In this document: piece by piece, positions 16,768 through 25,368 of the stretch | Layout of the letters: every line of letters starts with the position of its first letter | Position numbering within the stretch: the stretch's first letter is position 1 | Assembly (NCBI GenBank): GCA_024710405.1 | Contig: JANJUV010000019.1 | Location: 282,845-346,844 of the forward strand | Length of the DNA: 64,000 nt | DNA from: Bacteroidales bacterium | Lineage (GTDB): Bacteria > Bacteroidota > Bacteroidia > Bacteroidales > F082 | Direction: 5' to 3' | Translations under genes and position numbers: made by a program | The notes under the pieces: generated by a model | Told to the model about the DNA's origin: nothing | The model's input: the letters and a program-made list of their open reading frames with translations, nothing else | The model's database searches: none

Positions 16768-17982
16768 TTAATAATGGCATTTCATACAATTGTCGCCGCC
16801 TACCATGTCGGCCGTAACTTTTTTAATTTGTCCGCTCTTCAATTGCTCATGAAGCTTTTCGTAAGTTTCATAGAATGAGTTTGACGTGAACTGAACCTCC
16901 GTTTTCCGGTGGCACTCAAGACACCATCCCATACTGAGATCATGCACCTGCATTACCTCATCCATTTTTTCAACAGCACCATGACATTCGGCACAATCAA
17001 GCTTGGCAACCTGTACATGTTGCGCATGGTTGAAGTAAACATGGTCGGGAAGGTTGTGTATTCTGATCCATTCGATGGGTTTACCTGTTTCCCATGACTC
17101 TATGACTTTTGCAATCTCTACTGTGCCGGTAATTTTGCCTGATCTGACAACGTTGTGGCAATTCATACACAATTGGGTGCTTGGTATTCCGGCACTTTTG
17201 CCTTTCTCGACCGAACTATGGCAATAAAGGCAGTCAATTTTGTTTTGCTCGGCATGAATTCTGTGCGAGAACCAAACCGGTTGCTCCGGTTGATAATACT
17301 GCTGACGGCCCAGCATAGTGGCTTCTTTATAAAGGATTTCACCTATTATAAAAACCGAAACAAGGATAAGTATGCTGTGTACAAACCTTGCCTTGATCAC
17401 TTTGGTCACTAGCAGGTCAAATAATACCACGATCAGGATGATCAGGGTGATGATAAAGGTTGTGCCGAAATTGCGGTTGGCATCCCTTTCAAGCTCAATA
17501 AGTCTGGCTTCGTTTTCCAGATGTTTTGCCTGCATTTCGTCGATCAGGGCTTGTTTTTGTGCTACCTGTTCATCTGTCGGAGCTGCCTGAGCAAATTCTG
17601 CGGCAACTTTCCCGCCATTCTTTATGTAAGCCAGCAAATCCATAATCTGTTCGTCAGACAGTGGATTTGGCGGCATCGGGATGCGGTTGTACTCCTCGAA
17701 AAGCTGAACTGCTATCGGATCACCAGATTGAATGACCTCCTGTGAGTTTCTGATAAATTTTATCAGCCACTCAGTAGTTCTGCGCTCTGTTACGCCGGCA
17801 AGGTTGGGGCCAATCAGCTTCGGCCCGTCGATGTTATGGCATGCTTTACATACCTGAAAGTTTTTTTCAGCTTCGGGTGTCTGGGCCTGTGCTTGATTGC
17901 CGGACATGAGAAAACCGGTAAAAAGCACTATCAACCCAACCCGGTTAATCCTGTTTAACAGGGGTAATAATCGGATCATCAT
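16768..17982 (-). CDS. actA: Alternative complex III multihaem cytochrome subunit ActA
   Basis: 404 residues from the ATG at 17982; the signal peptide ends near SGNQAQAQ. First a monohaem cytochrome c domain with CKACH at 45-49. Then a Glu-rich, coiled-coil-like spacer, two transmembrane helices (about 174-194 and 201-216), and a class III cytochrome-like domain with CLYCH (251-255), CMNCH (272-276), CAECH (330-334), CLECH (354-358) and CMKCH (399-403). That is six CxxCH motifs; the usual description of ActA is pentahaem, which fits the C-terminal part alone. First gene of the ACIII operon. Confidence 0.94.
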   Translation of the reverse strand: MMIRLLPLLNRINRVGLIVLFTGFLMSGNQAQAQTPEAEKNFQVCKACHNIDGPKLIGPNLAGVTERRTTEWLIKFIRNSQEVIQSGDPIAVQLFEEYNRIPMPPNPLSDEQIMDLLAYIKNGGKVAAEFAQAAPTDEQVAQKQALIDEMQAKHLENEARLIELERDANRNFGTTFIITLIILIVVLFDLLVTKVIKARFVHSILILVSVFIIGEILYKEATMLGRQQYYQPEQPVWFSHRIHAEQNKIDCLYCHSSVEKGKSAGIPSTQLCMNCHNVVRSGKITGTVEIAKVIESWETGKPIEWIRIHNLPDHVYFNHAQHVQVAKLDCAECHGAVEKMDEVMQVHDLSMGWCLECHRKTEVQFTSNSFYETYEKLHEQLKSGQIKKVTADMVGGDNCMKCHY

Positions 17983-18086
17983 GTTTGATGCTAATATTGA
18001 TGAAATGTATTTCAGATTCCTGAAAGCTGTTAATATCATAATTAACAGGGTGTTGAATTTTGGTTTGGTTCTTTCAATTGATCGTT

Positions 18087-18094
18087 CAAATATA
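18087..18094 (-). promoter_or_regulatory. Putative -7 element of the ACIII operon
   Basis: The minus strand reads TATATTTG, matching TAnnTTTG, 105 bases upstream of the actA start. A TTTG lies 15 bases further upstream (18110-18113), closer than the usual 19-20. It sits beside the terminator of the preceding operon, which fits a new transcription start here. Confidence 0.4.
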
Positions 18095-18111
18095 AAAAGA
18101 AATTACTTCCA

Positions 18112-18143
18112 AATAAAAAAAACAGGTAAAAGATTACCTGTTT
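18112..18143 (-). terminator. Rho-independent terminator of the LemA/TPM operon
   Basis: A perfect 10-base stem (AAACAGGTAA at 18120-18129 with TTACCTGTTT at 18134-18143) and a 4-base loop. On the minus strand it is followed by a run of eight or more U residues. It lies 90 bases after the stop codon of the YgcG-like gene. Confidence 0.85.
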
Positions 18144-18232
18144 AGATTGATTCTCGGGTAAATCCGGATATATTGCAAATCAAAATGTCTTGATTCTCAA
18201 GAGGATTAAAAAAAAGTAAACCGACCAAAAAA

Positions 18233-19072
18233 TTACCAGCTTCCGCCGGCTCCTCCTCCTCCAAAACTGCCTCCTCCAAAACCGCCAAAACCTCCTCCTC
18301 CAAAACCGCCTGAGCCTCCTGAGAAACCTCCCCAGCTTCCTCTGTGGCTTCTGCCAGCCTGACTAGCCAGCCAAAGAGCTGTCCAAAGAGGCATATTTTT
18401 GTTGTTTCCGATGTGGTGGTTCGATCTGGAAAGCTTCATTGCCAGAATGATGATTATGATGACGATGATGGGTATAACCCATGCTCCGGGAGGGGCATCA
18501 TTGGTGCTGTTCAGATATTCATCTGAAGTGTATTCGCCTGATGCCAGCGAAATGATCGTGTTCACTGCTTTGTCGATGCCTTCAAAATAATTATTTTCCA
18601 TGAAGGACGGTATCATTTCATTCTCGACAATCCGCCTGGCAAGCGCGTCAGGGACAGCCCCCTCAAGTCCGTAACCGGTTGCAATAAAAGCCTTTCCTCT
18701 GCTTCTTTCGGTTTTTGGTTTAACCAAAATTACTGCTCCGTTATTTTTGCCTTTTTGCCCGACACCCCAGTTCTCGCCAAGTCTGTAAGCAAAGTCTGAT
18801 ACTTCATAATTACCCAGATCCCTTACAATAGCAACAACAATCTGTGTTGATGTTGAATCATTGTAGTGCAGGAGTTTTGATTCGAGCTGCTGCAACTGAC
18901 TTTGCGACAGTGTTCCTGTAAAATCATTAACCAGTTTAGGCGGGTCAGGTCTGGGAGGGATTTCTTGAGAATACGCAGTTCCCGAAAAACCAAATACCAA
19001 CAAAAATGCAATAAACCAAAAGGTTATCATTGAGGGTATTGTGCGCGAAAGCTTCAGTATTTGCTTCATCAT
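18233..19072 (-). CDS. TPM-domain membrane protein, YgcG family
   Basis: 279 residues from the ATG at 19072; upstream ATGs at 19099/19096 would overlap the preceding gene. Signal peptide (to about AYS), then a TPM domain beginning PKLVNDFTGTLSQSQ with QIVVAIVRDLGNYEVSDFAYRLGENWGVGQKGKNNGA in its core, a transmembrane helix (WVIPIIVIIIIILAM), and a C-terminal tail of Gly/Phe/Ser repeats (GGFGGGGFGGFGGG) ending in GGAGGSW. The same architecture is seen in YgcG-like proteins found with LemA. Function unknown; a membrane-protein quality or cell-envelope role is inferred only from the family. Confidence 0.85.
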   Translation of the reverse strand: MMKQILKLSRTIPSMITFWFIAFLLVFGFSGTAYSQEIPPRPDPPKLVNDFTGTLSQSQLQQLESKLLHYNDSTSTQIVVAIVRDLGNYEVSDFAYRLGENWGVGQKGKNNGAVILVKPKTERSRGKAFIATGYGLEGAVPDALARRIVENEMIPSFMENNYFEGIDKAVNTIISLASGEYTSDEYLNSTNDAPPGAWVIPIIVIIIIILAMKLSRSNHHIGNNKNMPLWTALWLASQAGRSHRGSWGGFSGGSGGFGGGGFGGFGGGSFGGGGAGGSW

Positions 19073-19076
19073 GGTT

Positions 19077-19514
19077 TTACAGAAATGAGATTTCATCATT
19101 TAGCTCGTTCACATCATCACGCATTACCGGAAAGTGCTTTTTGAGTTTTTCGCCGGCTTTGCGGATGCCTTTTTGCAGTCCGGCCACGAATTCTCCGAGT
19201 TTAAAATGTTCGGACATAAGTAGTTTAACGTCTTCCCAAAAATGTTCCTCTACAACTGCATTGATTCCTGCATCACCAATGATGGCAAATTTTTTGTCTT
19301 TTATCGCAACATAGATTAATACCCCGTTATGATGCTCTGTTTCGTTGATTCTGAGTTCATTGAATAAAAATGCTGCCCTGTCGAGAACATCTTCCCTGCA
19401 ATAGTTCTCCAGATGAACCCTGATTTCACCGGAGGTCGCATCTTCAGCTTCACGGATAGCCTGCACAATATGTTCTTTGTCGGCAGGAGTGAAAAAATTC
19501 TTGGCGTCGGGCAT
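19077..19514 (-). CDS. TPM-domain protein (soluble-type, DUF-like phosphatase fold)
   Basis: 145 residues from the ATG at 19514 (MPDAKNFFTPADKEHI); a TTG two codons upstream (19520) is the other option. The TPM domain is recognisable in EAEDATSGEIRVHLENYC, LFNELRINETEHHNGVLIYV and IGDAGINAVVEEHFWEDV. No signal peptide. In LemA-TPM-TPM operons this second, shorter TPM protein often lies between lemA and the ygcG-like gene. Function unknown. 12 bases after the lemA homologue. Confidence 0.82.
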   Translation of the reverse strand: MPDAKNFFTPADKEHIVQAIREAEDATSGEIRVHLENYCREDVLDRAAFLFNELRINETEHHNGVLIYVAIKDKKFAIIGDAGINAVVEEHFWEDVKLLMSEHFKLGEFVAGLQKGIRKAGEKLKKHFPVMRDDVNELNDEISFL

Positions 19515-19526
19515 GTTCAAGTATTT

Positions 19527-20117
19527 TCAGAATTCAACTTTTGGTGCAGTTTCGGCTCCTTTATCAGCTTCAAAATATGGACGTTCTTCGAAACCAAACA
19601 TTCCCGCGAACAGTGTTTGTGGAAAACGTTTTACATACGTGTTGTATTCACGTGTTGTATCGTTGAATTTTTGACGCTCAACGGTAATTCTGTTTTCAGT
19701 TCCTTCGAGTTGAGACTGCAATTCAAGAAAGTTCTGGTTCGATTTCAGGTCGGGATATTTTTCAACCACAACCATCAAACGCGAAAGCGCGCTCGAAAGG
19801 CCATCCTGGGCCTGCTGAAATGCCTGCAGATTGGTTTCATTAAGCTTTGATGCGTCAATATTCATGCTTGTGGCTTTTGCCCTTGCTTCCACAACGCCGA
19901 TCAATACTTCCTGCTCCTGTTCGGCAAAGCCTTTGACAGTGCTGACAAGGTTCGGAATCAGATCAGCTCTGCGTTGATAAACGTTTTCAACCTGGGCCCA
20001 TTGAGCTGTTACTGCTTCGCTCTTGGATACCATATTATTATATGTGTTCTTGAACATGCTGTAAAGTATGAACACAACAGCAAGAACCACCAATAAGATT
20101 ATAAGACTCTTTTTCAT
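19527..20117 (-). CDS. LemA family protein
   Basis: 196 residues: an N-terminal membrane anchor (residues 4-22) and a long helical domain with the family core YNNMVSKSEAVTAQWAQVEN, RRADLIPNLVSTVKGFAEQE and ENRITVERQKFNDTTREYN, ending after FPQTLFAGMFGF. LemA proteins are helical bundle membrane proteins of unclear function. First gene of a three-gene operon with two TPM proteins, transcribed toward the ACIII operon and ended by the terminator at 18112-18143. Confidence 0.92.
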   Translation of the reverse strand: MKKSLIILLVVLAVVFILYSMFKNTYNNMVSKSEAVTAQWAQVENVYQRRADLIPNLVSTVKGFAEQEQEVLIGVVEARAKATSMNIDASKLNETNLQAFQQAQDGLSSALSRLMVVVEKYPDLKSNQNFLELQSQLEGTENRITVERQKFNDTTREYNTYVKRFPQTLFAGMFGFEERPYFEADKGAETAPKVEF

Positions 20118-20212
20118 ATTTGTTTGATGTTTTACACAGCGAAATTACGCTTATTTTTGGTTTTCAGGTTTTTCCAACTTATTTTAAAAAAATAATTACC
20201 CTCAGTCATCAT

Positions 20213-20241
20213 AACCTGACCTTTTAATGGCTGGTCAGGTT
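20213..20241 (-). terminator. Hairpin at the 3' end of htpG (possible terminator)
   Basis: A perfect 9-base inverted repeat, AACCTGACC (20213-20221) and GGTCAGGTT (20233-20241), spans the htpG stop codon. No U-run follows directly; an AU-rich stretch begins about 15 bases later. It could be a weak or Rho-assisted terminator. Confidence 0.35.
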
Positions 20242-22137
20242 TAGCATGTTGCGGTTGATAAACTCATTGAGTTCTTTGCCTTTAAGAAGGTTTTTAGACA
20301 AACGTGCCAAATCAAACATTTGCCTGAAAAGGTCTGATCTGTTTTCATCGGGCTCCTGAGCAAGTTTACTGATGGCAGGGTGGTTTGTGTTGATGACGAG
20401 ACTGTATGAGTCAGGAAGTTCGCCCAGTCCCATCATGGGACCTCCACCAATGGCACTCATGTCCTTCATGCGTCTCATAAACTCATTCTGGGTGATCATC
20501 AAGGGTGTATCGCTCTCGCTCAGGTTTTCAAAAACAACATCAAATTGTTTTTTGTCGACCTGCGTTTCAATATATGATTTCAGGGTTTCCTTCTGCTGAT
20601 CTTCAAGTTTGGAAGGAAGGACTGTGTCGTCCTTTGAGATGAGCTTGTCAAGAGTGTTTGAATCAACCCGTGCAAAGCTGCTGTCCTTTAGTTTCTGCTC
20701 CATTGTGTTGATGAAATGGCTGTCGAGCACACCATCCATCACAAGCACGTCAAAACCTCTGCCTCTGGCGCTCTCAATATAGCTGAATTGCTCGTCCTGA
20801 TGTGTTGCATAAAGGAAAACAAGCTTTTTGTCCTTGTCCTTCTGTGCAGGCTCAATATGCTTCTGGTATTCTTCGATGGTGAAGTATTTGCCTTCGGTAT
20901 TTTTCAGCAGAACAAATTTCTCGGCACGCTCATAGAATTTGGTGTCGGAGATCATTCCATACTGGATGAAAATCTTGATGTCGTCCCATTTCTTTTCAAA
21001 ACTTTCCCTGTCTTTCTTGAACAAATCTTCCAGTTTGTCGGCCACTTTTTTGGAAATGTGTCCGCTTATCTTTTTAACGTTCTGATCACTTTGAAGGAAC
21101 GAACGGCTTACGTTAAGCGGAATGTCAGGTGAGTCGATCACACCATGCAACAATGTAAGAAAGTCGGGAACAATACCTTCAACCGAATCGGTAACGAACA
21201 CCTGATTGCAGTAGAGTTGGATTTTGTTTCGTTGCAATTCATAGTTGTGTTTTACTTTGGGAAAATACAGTATCCCTGTGAGGTTGAAGGGATAATCAAC
21301 ATTAAGATGGATGTGGAACAGCGGTTCATCAAAATTCAAGGGATAGAGCTCCTTGTAAAAATCCTTGTAAGATTCATCGTTTACATCCACAGGAGCTTTT
21401 TTCCATAGAGGATTAGTATTATTAATGATCCAGGGTTTCTCTACTGTTCTGGTTTTGGCGTTGCCATCTTTATCTGTTTCGCCTTCAATGGGTTCTTCCT
21501 CTTTTTTTGTGCCAAACTGGATGGGAACGGGCAGAAACTTACAATATTTGTTCAGCAACTCCCTTATTTTGTATTCTTCAAGGAAGTCCTCGTTTTCCTT
21601 GTCGATATGAAGAGTGACTTCTGTGCCGCGTTCTTTTTTATCTGATTCCGTGATGGAATATTCCGGACTTCCGTCACATTCCCATTGAACAGCTCTGGTG
21701 CTTCCGCCTTTCTTATAGGTTTTTGTATTCAGGGTGACCTTTTCGGCAACCATAAAAGCTGAATAGAATCCAAGCCCGAAATGCCCGATAATGGCATTTG
21801 ATTCTGCCTGTGATTTGGTTTTGAATTTTTTGACAAATTCTTCGGCACTTGAGAAAGCAATCTGGTTGATGTATTTTTCAACTTCCTCCTGTGTCATTCC
21901 GATCCCTTTGTCGCGAATAGTGATGGTTTTTTTCTTTTTGTCGGCTTCGATCTGAATGGTCAGGTCGCCAAGCTCTTCTTTGAACTGACCGTTTGCAGCC
22001 AGAGTTTTCAGTTTTTGTGTGGCGTCCACGGCATTGCTGACCAATTCGCGCAGAAATATTTCATGGTCTGAATAAAGAAATTTCTTAATGATCGGGAAGA
22101 TGTTTTCGGTCTTAACCTCAATAGTTCCTTTTTGCAT
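20224..22137 (-). CDS. htpG: Molecular chaperone HtpG (Hsp90)
   Basis: 637 residues from the ATG at 22137 (MQKGTIEVKTENIFPIIKKF). An in-frame ATG at 22215 would add 26 residues with no family counterpart. The GHKL ATPase domain shows ELVSNAVDA, DKGIGMTQEEV and GHFGLGFYSAFMV; the middle domain contains YFPKVKHNYELQRN and LNVSRSFLQSD; the C-terminal dimer domain ends near LSKNLLKGKELNEF. It is an ATP-dependent homodimeric chaperone in the cytoplasm. Divergent from the methyltransferase gene. Confidence 0.96.
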   Translation of the reverse strand: MQKGTIEVKTENIFPIIKKFLYSDHEIFLRELVSNAVDATQKLKTLAANGQFKEELGDLTIQIEADKKKKTITIRDKGIGMTQEEVEKYINQIAFSSAEEFVKKFKTKSQAESNAIIGHFGLGFYSAFMVAEKVTLNTKTYKKGGSTRAVQWECDGSPEYSITESDKKERGTEVTLHIDKENEDFLEEYKIRELLNKYCKFLPVPIQFGTKKEEEPIEGETDKDGNAKTRTVEKPWIINNTNPLWKKAPVDVNDESYKDFYKELYPLNFDEPLFHIHLNVDYPFNLTGILYFPKVKHNYELQRNKIQLYCNQVFVTDSVEGIVPDFLTLLHGVIDSPDIPLNVSRSFLQSDQNVKKISGHISKKVADKLEDLFKKDRESFEKKWDDIKIFIQYGMISDTKFYERAEKFVLLKNTEGKYFTIEEYQKHIEPAQKDKDKKLVFLYATHQDEQFSYIESARGRGFDVLVMDGVLDSHFINTMEQKLKDSSFARVDSNTLDKLISKDDTVLPSKLEDQQKETLKSYIETQVDKKQFDVVFENLSESDTPLMITQNEFMRRMKDMSAIGGGPMMGLGELPDSYSLVINTNHPAISKLAQEPDENRSDLFRQMFDLARLSKNLLKGKELNEFINRNMLNLTSH

Positions 22138-22292
22138 AGCTGAAATTTTTATTGTTTCTGCTGTGGAATCAAAGTGTGTGCCATCGCCATCAATCCTGAC
22201 ATTTTGACCCGTCATGTAAGTCAGTGAAGTTTTAAAACGCTATTTCCAATTCAGTTGACAAAGGACGGAAGGACATCGTCGTTTGATTTTGC

Positions 22293-22300
22293 TATATTTG
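22293..22300 (+). promoter_or_regulatory. Putative -7 element for the methyltransferase-DUF554 pair
   Basis: TATATTTG matches TAnnTTTG, 24 bases upstream of the ATG at 22324, giving a leader of about 17 bases. No -33 TTG at normal spacing. Two tiny out-of-frame ATG peptides (4-5 codons) lie between the box and the start codon. Confidence 0.45.
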
Positions 22301-22323
22301 CGGATATGAATGAGGCGTGACAC

Positions 22324-23496
22324 ATGAAGGATGAACATTTAGAAGCTTTGCTTGGTCATTTTAAGCAACTGAGCGCTTCGGGAACACTGGTTAAGCTGAC
22401 CTTGAGTAAACCAAGGGTTAAAAGCAACAGTCTCAGAAATGTGTTTGTGAAACCTGTCTATATAAAAGGTGTCCGGCAGCTTTCTTTTGTATATTCCGAA
22501 GATAATAAGCACAGGACACAAAACTTTTCTGAAGAACAAGCAATCGATGTATTGCGTCAGTTGCTTGGTGGTTTCAGAGCTGCCAACCTGCTGGGGATTC
22601 AAGCCGATTATGAATGGCTTTCGTCAAAGAACGGAACGTCACGACTGACGTTCAGGCCAGTCGATTCCGGCCGTGAGGCAAACCTAAGTCACGATCGCGA
22701 AAAAAAGCGATTTCTGGATCCGAGGAAGCCCTATTGGTTCTCACTTGGAATCACTTCGCGTGATGGGGTTGTGTTGCCCTCAATGCAACACAAGTTCAAA
22801 CAAGTGGATAAGTATATAGGACTGCTCGATCCGCTGTTGCCTGAAGAACACAAGGGAATATTGCGGGTTGTGGACATGGGTTCGGGAAAAGGATACCTCA
22901 CTTTTGCGTTTTTCGAGCATCTGAAAGCCAGGTATGGCAACAATATTTCGGTCACGGGAGTTGAACAACGTTCCGAACTGGTTGAGCTTACGAATCAGAT
23001 TGTACTGGACCATCACCTTGACGGGCTCAGCTTTGTGAAGGGAAGTATCGAATCGTTTAAACTTCAGCATGCTGATGTACTGATTGCACTGCATGCATGC
23101 GACACGGCTACTGATGATGCTATTGCAGCCGGAATTCACATCGGTGCTTCAGTTATTGTGTGTGCTCCTTGCTGTCACAAACAAATTCGTCGTGAGATGC
23201 TTGAAAGCGCGGAAAAACTGCCCTTATTCCGTTATGGAATTCTGCTCGAACGTCAGGCAGAGATTCTGACAGACACTTTACGTGCGCTGATCATGGAGAA
23301 ATACGGATACAAAACGCGTATAGCGGAGTTCATTGATGCTGAGCATACCCCAAAAAATATCATGCTCGCCGGAATAAAGAAAAAAATGCGTAATGGTGGT
23401 GAACGTATCGATGATCAGATTGCCGGCCTAAAGGCGTATTATGGCATAACCACACATTATCTTGAGACTGCACTTGCTAAACTCAAACTGTTATGA
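22324..23496 (+). CDS. Class I SAM-dependent methyltransferase (Methyltransf_32-like)
   Basis: 390 residues. The N-terminal 150 residues are basic and have no domain I recognise. From about 160 a Rossmann methyltransferase begins, with motif I VVDMGSGKG (182-190), GVEQRSELV as the acidic-loop strand, and ALHACDTATDDAI followed by CAPCCHKQ (280-287). The Cys-rich CAPCCHKQ is the mark of this subgroup, related to proteins annotated as RNA or tRNA methyltransferases of the TRM13/METTL25 kind; the substrate is unknown. Its stop overlaps the next start by 4 bases (ATGA). Confidence 0.85.
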   Translation: MKDEHLEALLGHFKQLSASGTLVKLTLSKPRVKSNSLRNVFVKPVYIKGVRQLSFVYSEDNKHRTQNFSEEQAIDVLRQLLGGFRAANLLGIQADYEWLSSKNGTSRLTFRPVDSGREANLSHDREKKRFLDPRKPYWFSLGITSRDGVVLPSMQHKFKQVDKYIGLLDPLLPEEHKGILRVVDMGSGKGYLTFAFFEHLKARYGNNISVTGVEQRSELVELTNQIVLDHHLDGLSFVKGSIESFKLQHADVLIALHACDTATDDAIAAGIHIGASVIVCAPCCHKQIRREMLESAEKLPLFRYGILLERQAEILTDTLRALIMEKYGYKTRIAEFIDAEHTPKNIMLAGIKKKMRNGGERIDDQIAGLKAYYGITTHYLETALAKLKLL

Positions 23497-24188
23497 TTAT
23501 TTTAGGAACCATAATCAATGTTCTGGCAGTTTTGGCGGGTAGTGCCATCGGACTGTTTTTTCATTCCAGGGTTCCTGAACGATATAGTGCCATTACATTT
23601 CAGGTTATAGGTTTGTTTACACTTGTTTTGGGTTTTTATATGGCTCTTAGGGCCGATGAATGGCTGGTAGTGATTCTTTCGCTGATTTTAGGAGGAATAC
23701 TTGGTGAGGCACTACAATTTGAATTGTTTTTCAATGGATTGGCTGACCGGTTAGGAAAGAGATTTAAAATTGGAAGCAAAACCTTTAACGAAGGCTTGCT
23801 TACTGCTTTTTTGTTGTTTTGCATGGGATCGATGACCATTCTCGGAGCTATTGAGGAGGGCATGAAAGGTCAGCGTGAGTTGTATTACCTCAAGTCGATC
23901 ATGGATGGAATATCGTCTATTGCGCTGGCTTCAGGACTTGGGGCCGGGGTTTTGTTTTCTATTGTTCCCCTGTTTATTTATCAGGCTGGATTGACCCTGC
24001 TGGCATGGCACTTTGGTGCGTTTCTCCCCGACAGCATTACCATGGACCTTACAGCTACCGGAGGAGTAATGCTGGTGGGATTGGGGCTTAATCTGCTCCA
24101 GATTACCCGGATCAACATACTGAATATATTGCCAGCCCTTGTTTTCGCACTTCTTTTGTCATGGACTAATCATTTCATAGTTCATTGA
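23493..24188 (+). CDS. DUF554 family membrane protein
   Basis: 231 residues, seven or so hydrophobic segments. Family signatures: GTIINVLAVLAGSAIGL at the N-terminus, the central AFLLFCMGSMTILGAIEEG, and GGVMLVGLGLNLL near the C-terminus. DUF554 (YdfK/YqgA-like) proteins are inner-membrane proteins of unknown transport function. The start codon overlaps the methyltransferase stop, so the two are translated together. Confidence 0.9.
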   Translation: MIILGTIINVLAVLAGSAIGLFFHSRVPERYSAITFQVIGLFTLVLGFYMALRADEWLVVILSLILGGILGEALQFELFFNGLADRLGKRFKIGSKTFNEGLLTAFLLFCMGSMTILGAIEEGMKGQRELYYLKSIMDGISSIALASGLGAGVLFSIVPLFIYQAGLTLLAWHFGAFLPDSITMDLTATGGVMLVGLGLNLLQITRINILNILPALVFALLLSWTNHFIVH

Positions 24189-24297
24189 GAATTTTCTTGC
24201 TTAGACTGATTCCAAAATAGACCTGGGGAACTTCGGTTTATTTTTTTTGCGTACCTTAGCCTGCTTGAATAACGCCTAATCATTTAAATCAAAATAT

Positions 24298-25317
24298 ATG
24301 GAAAATATTGATTGGAAAAGCTTGCCATTTGGTTATTATCCAACGGATTACAACGTAAGATGTTACTGGCGCAACGGTGAATGGGGACAAATTGAAGTAA
24401 GTTCGTCAGAATATATCAGCATCCATATGGCGGCCACAGGCCTGCATTATGGCCAGGAAGCGTTTGAAGGCCTGAAAGCCTATCGTGGTGCTGATGGAAA
24501 AGTGCGTTTGTTTCGCTGGCAGGACAATGCAAAGCGCATGCGTATGTCGGCTTCAGGCATCATGATGGCCAAGGTTCCGGATGAGTTGTTTTTCGAATCT
24601 ATTGAAAAGGCTGTGAGGCTGAATGCCCGTTTTATCCCGCCTTACGGAACCGGTTCCGCGCTCTATATCAGGCCGTTATTGTTTGGTTCAGGGCCTCAGG
24701 TTGGCGTGAAACCGGCCAAAGAGTATATGTTTGTTGTGTTTGTAAGCCCAGTTGGGCCTTATTTCAAAGAAGGGTTCAAGCCTGTGGCCATCGAGCTGGT
24801 GCATGATTATGACAGAGCTGCCCCGCAAGGTACAGGCCACATTAAAGTTGGCGGCAATTATGCTGCAAGTCTGAGACCCGCCGACAGGGCTCATGCAGAT
24901 GGATTCAGTTCGGTGTTGTTTCTCGATGCAAAAGAAAAAAAGTATATCGATGAGGCTGGTCCGGCAAACTTTTTCGGCATAAAGAATAAAACATATGTAA
25001 CCCCGAAGTCGTGCACTATTCTGCCTTCCATAACCAACAAAAGCCTTGAAGTGATCGCTGAAGAAATCGGTCTCACTGTCGAAAGGCGTCCCGTTCCGCT
25101 TGAAGAACTCGAAACATTCGAAGAAGTTGGCGCCTGCGGCACAGCCGCCATCATTTCGCCCATCAGAAAGATTGTTGACCGCGAAACAAAAAAGGTCTAT
25201 GAGTATGGTGATGAAGCTGGTCCATATTCAACAAAATTGTACAAAACACTTTTGTCCATTCAGGAAGGATTAACCGAAGATAAGTACGGTTGGACTACCG
25301 TTTTGGAAGGGCTTTAA
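24298..25317 (+). CDS. ilvE: Branched-chain amino acid aminotransferase
   Basis: 339 residues, fold-type IV PLP enzyme. Features: LHYGQEAFEGLKAYRG near 49-64, the PLP lysine in GHIKVGGNYAAS (Lys183), and the Glu-containing DEAGPANFFG. It makes the last step of leucine, isoleucine and valine synthesis (and the first of their breakdown) by swapping the amino group with glutamate. Length and motifs match IlvE type II (BCAT). A degenerate -7 box (TACCTTAG, 24252-24259) precedes it, and a bidirectional terminator follows. Confidence 0.95.
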   Translation: MENIDWKSLPFGYYPTDYNVRCYWRNGEWGQIEVSSSEYISIHMAATGLHYGQEAFEGLKAYRGADGKVRLFRWQDNAKRMRMSASGIMMAKVPDELFFESIEKAVRLNARFIPPYGTGSALYIRPLLFGSGPQVGVKPAKEYMFVVFVSPVGPYFKEGFKPVAIELVHDYDRAAPQGTGHIKVGGNYAASLRPADRAHADGFSSVLFLDAKEKKYIDEAGPANFFGIKNKTYVTPKSCTILPSITNKSLEVIAEEIGLTVERRPVPLEELETFEEVGACGTAAIISPIRKIVDRETKKVYEYGDEAGPYSTKLYKTLLSIQEGLTEDKYGWTTVLEGL

Positions 25318-25337
25318 TAATGAAGTTGTTGTAATTG

Positions 25338-25368
25338 AAAAACCCGGGGCTGAACGTTCCGGGTTTTT
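25338..25368. terminator. Bidirectional terminator between ilvE and pyrF
   Basis: AAAAACCCGG (25338-25347) and CCGGGTTTTT (25359-25368) form a perfect 10-base stem with an 11-base loop. U-tracts arise on both strands, so it serves the convergent ilvE and pyrF transcripts. It overlaps the pyrF stop codon. Confidence 0.88.

Noticed and set aside
18242..18340. Tandem DNA repeat of possible regulatory meaning
   Set aside because: The CCTCCTCC/CCAAAACC pattern is explained by Gly/Phe codons of the YgcG-like protein tail.
22306..22323. Leader peptides upstream of the methyltransferase
   Set aside because: Two overlapping ATG frames of 4-5 codons occur before the start, but they have no regulatory codon pattern or attenuator hairpin.
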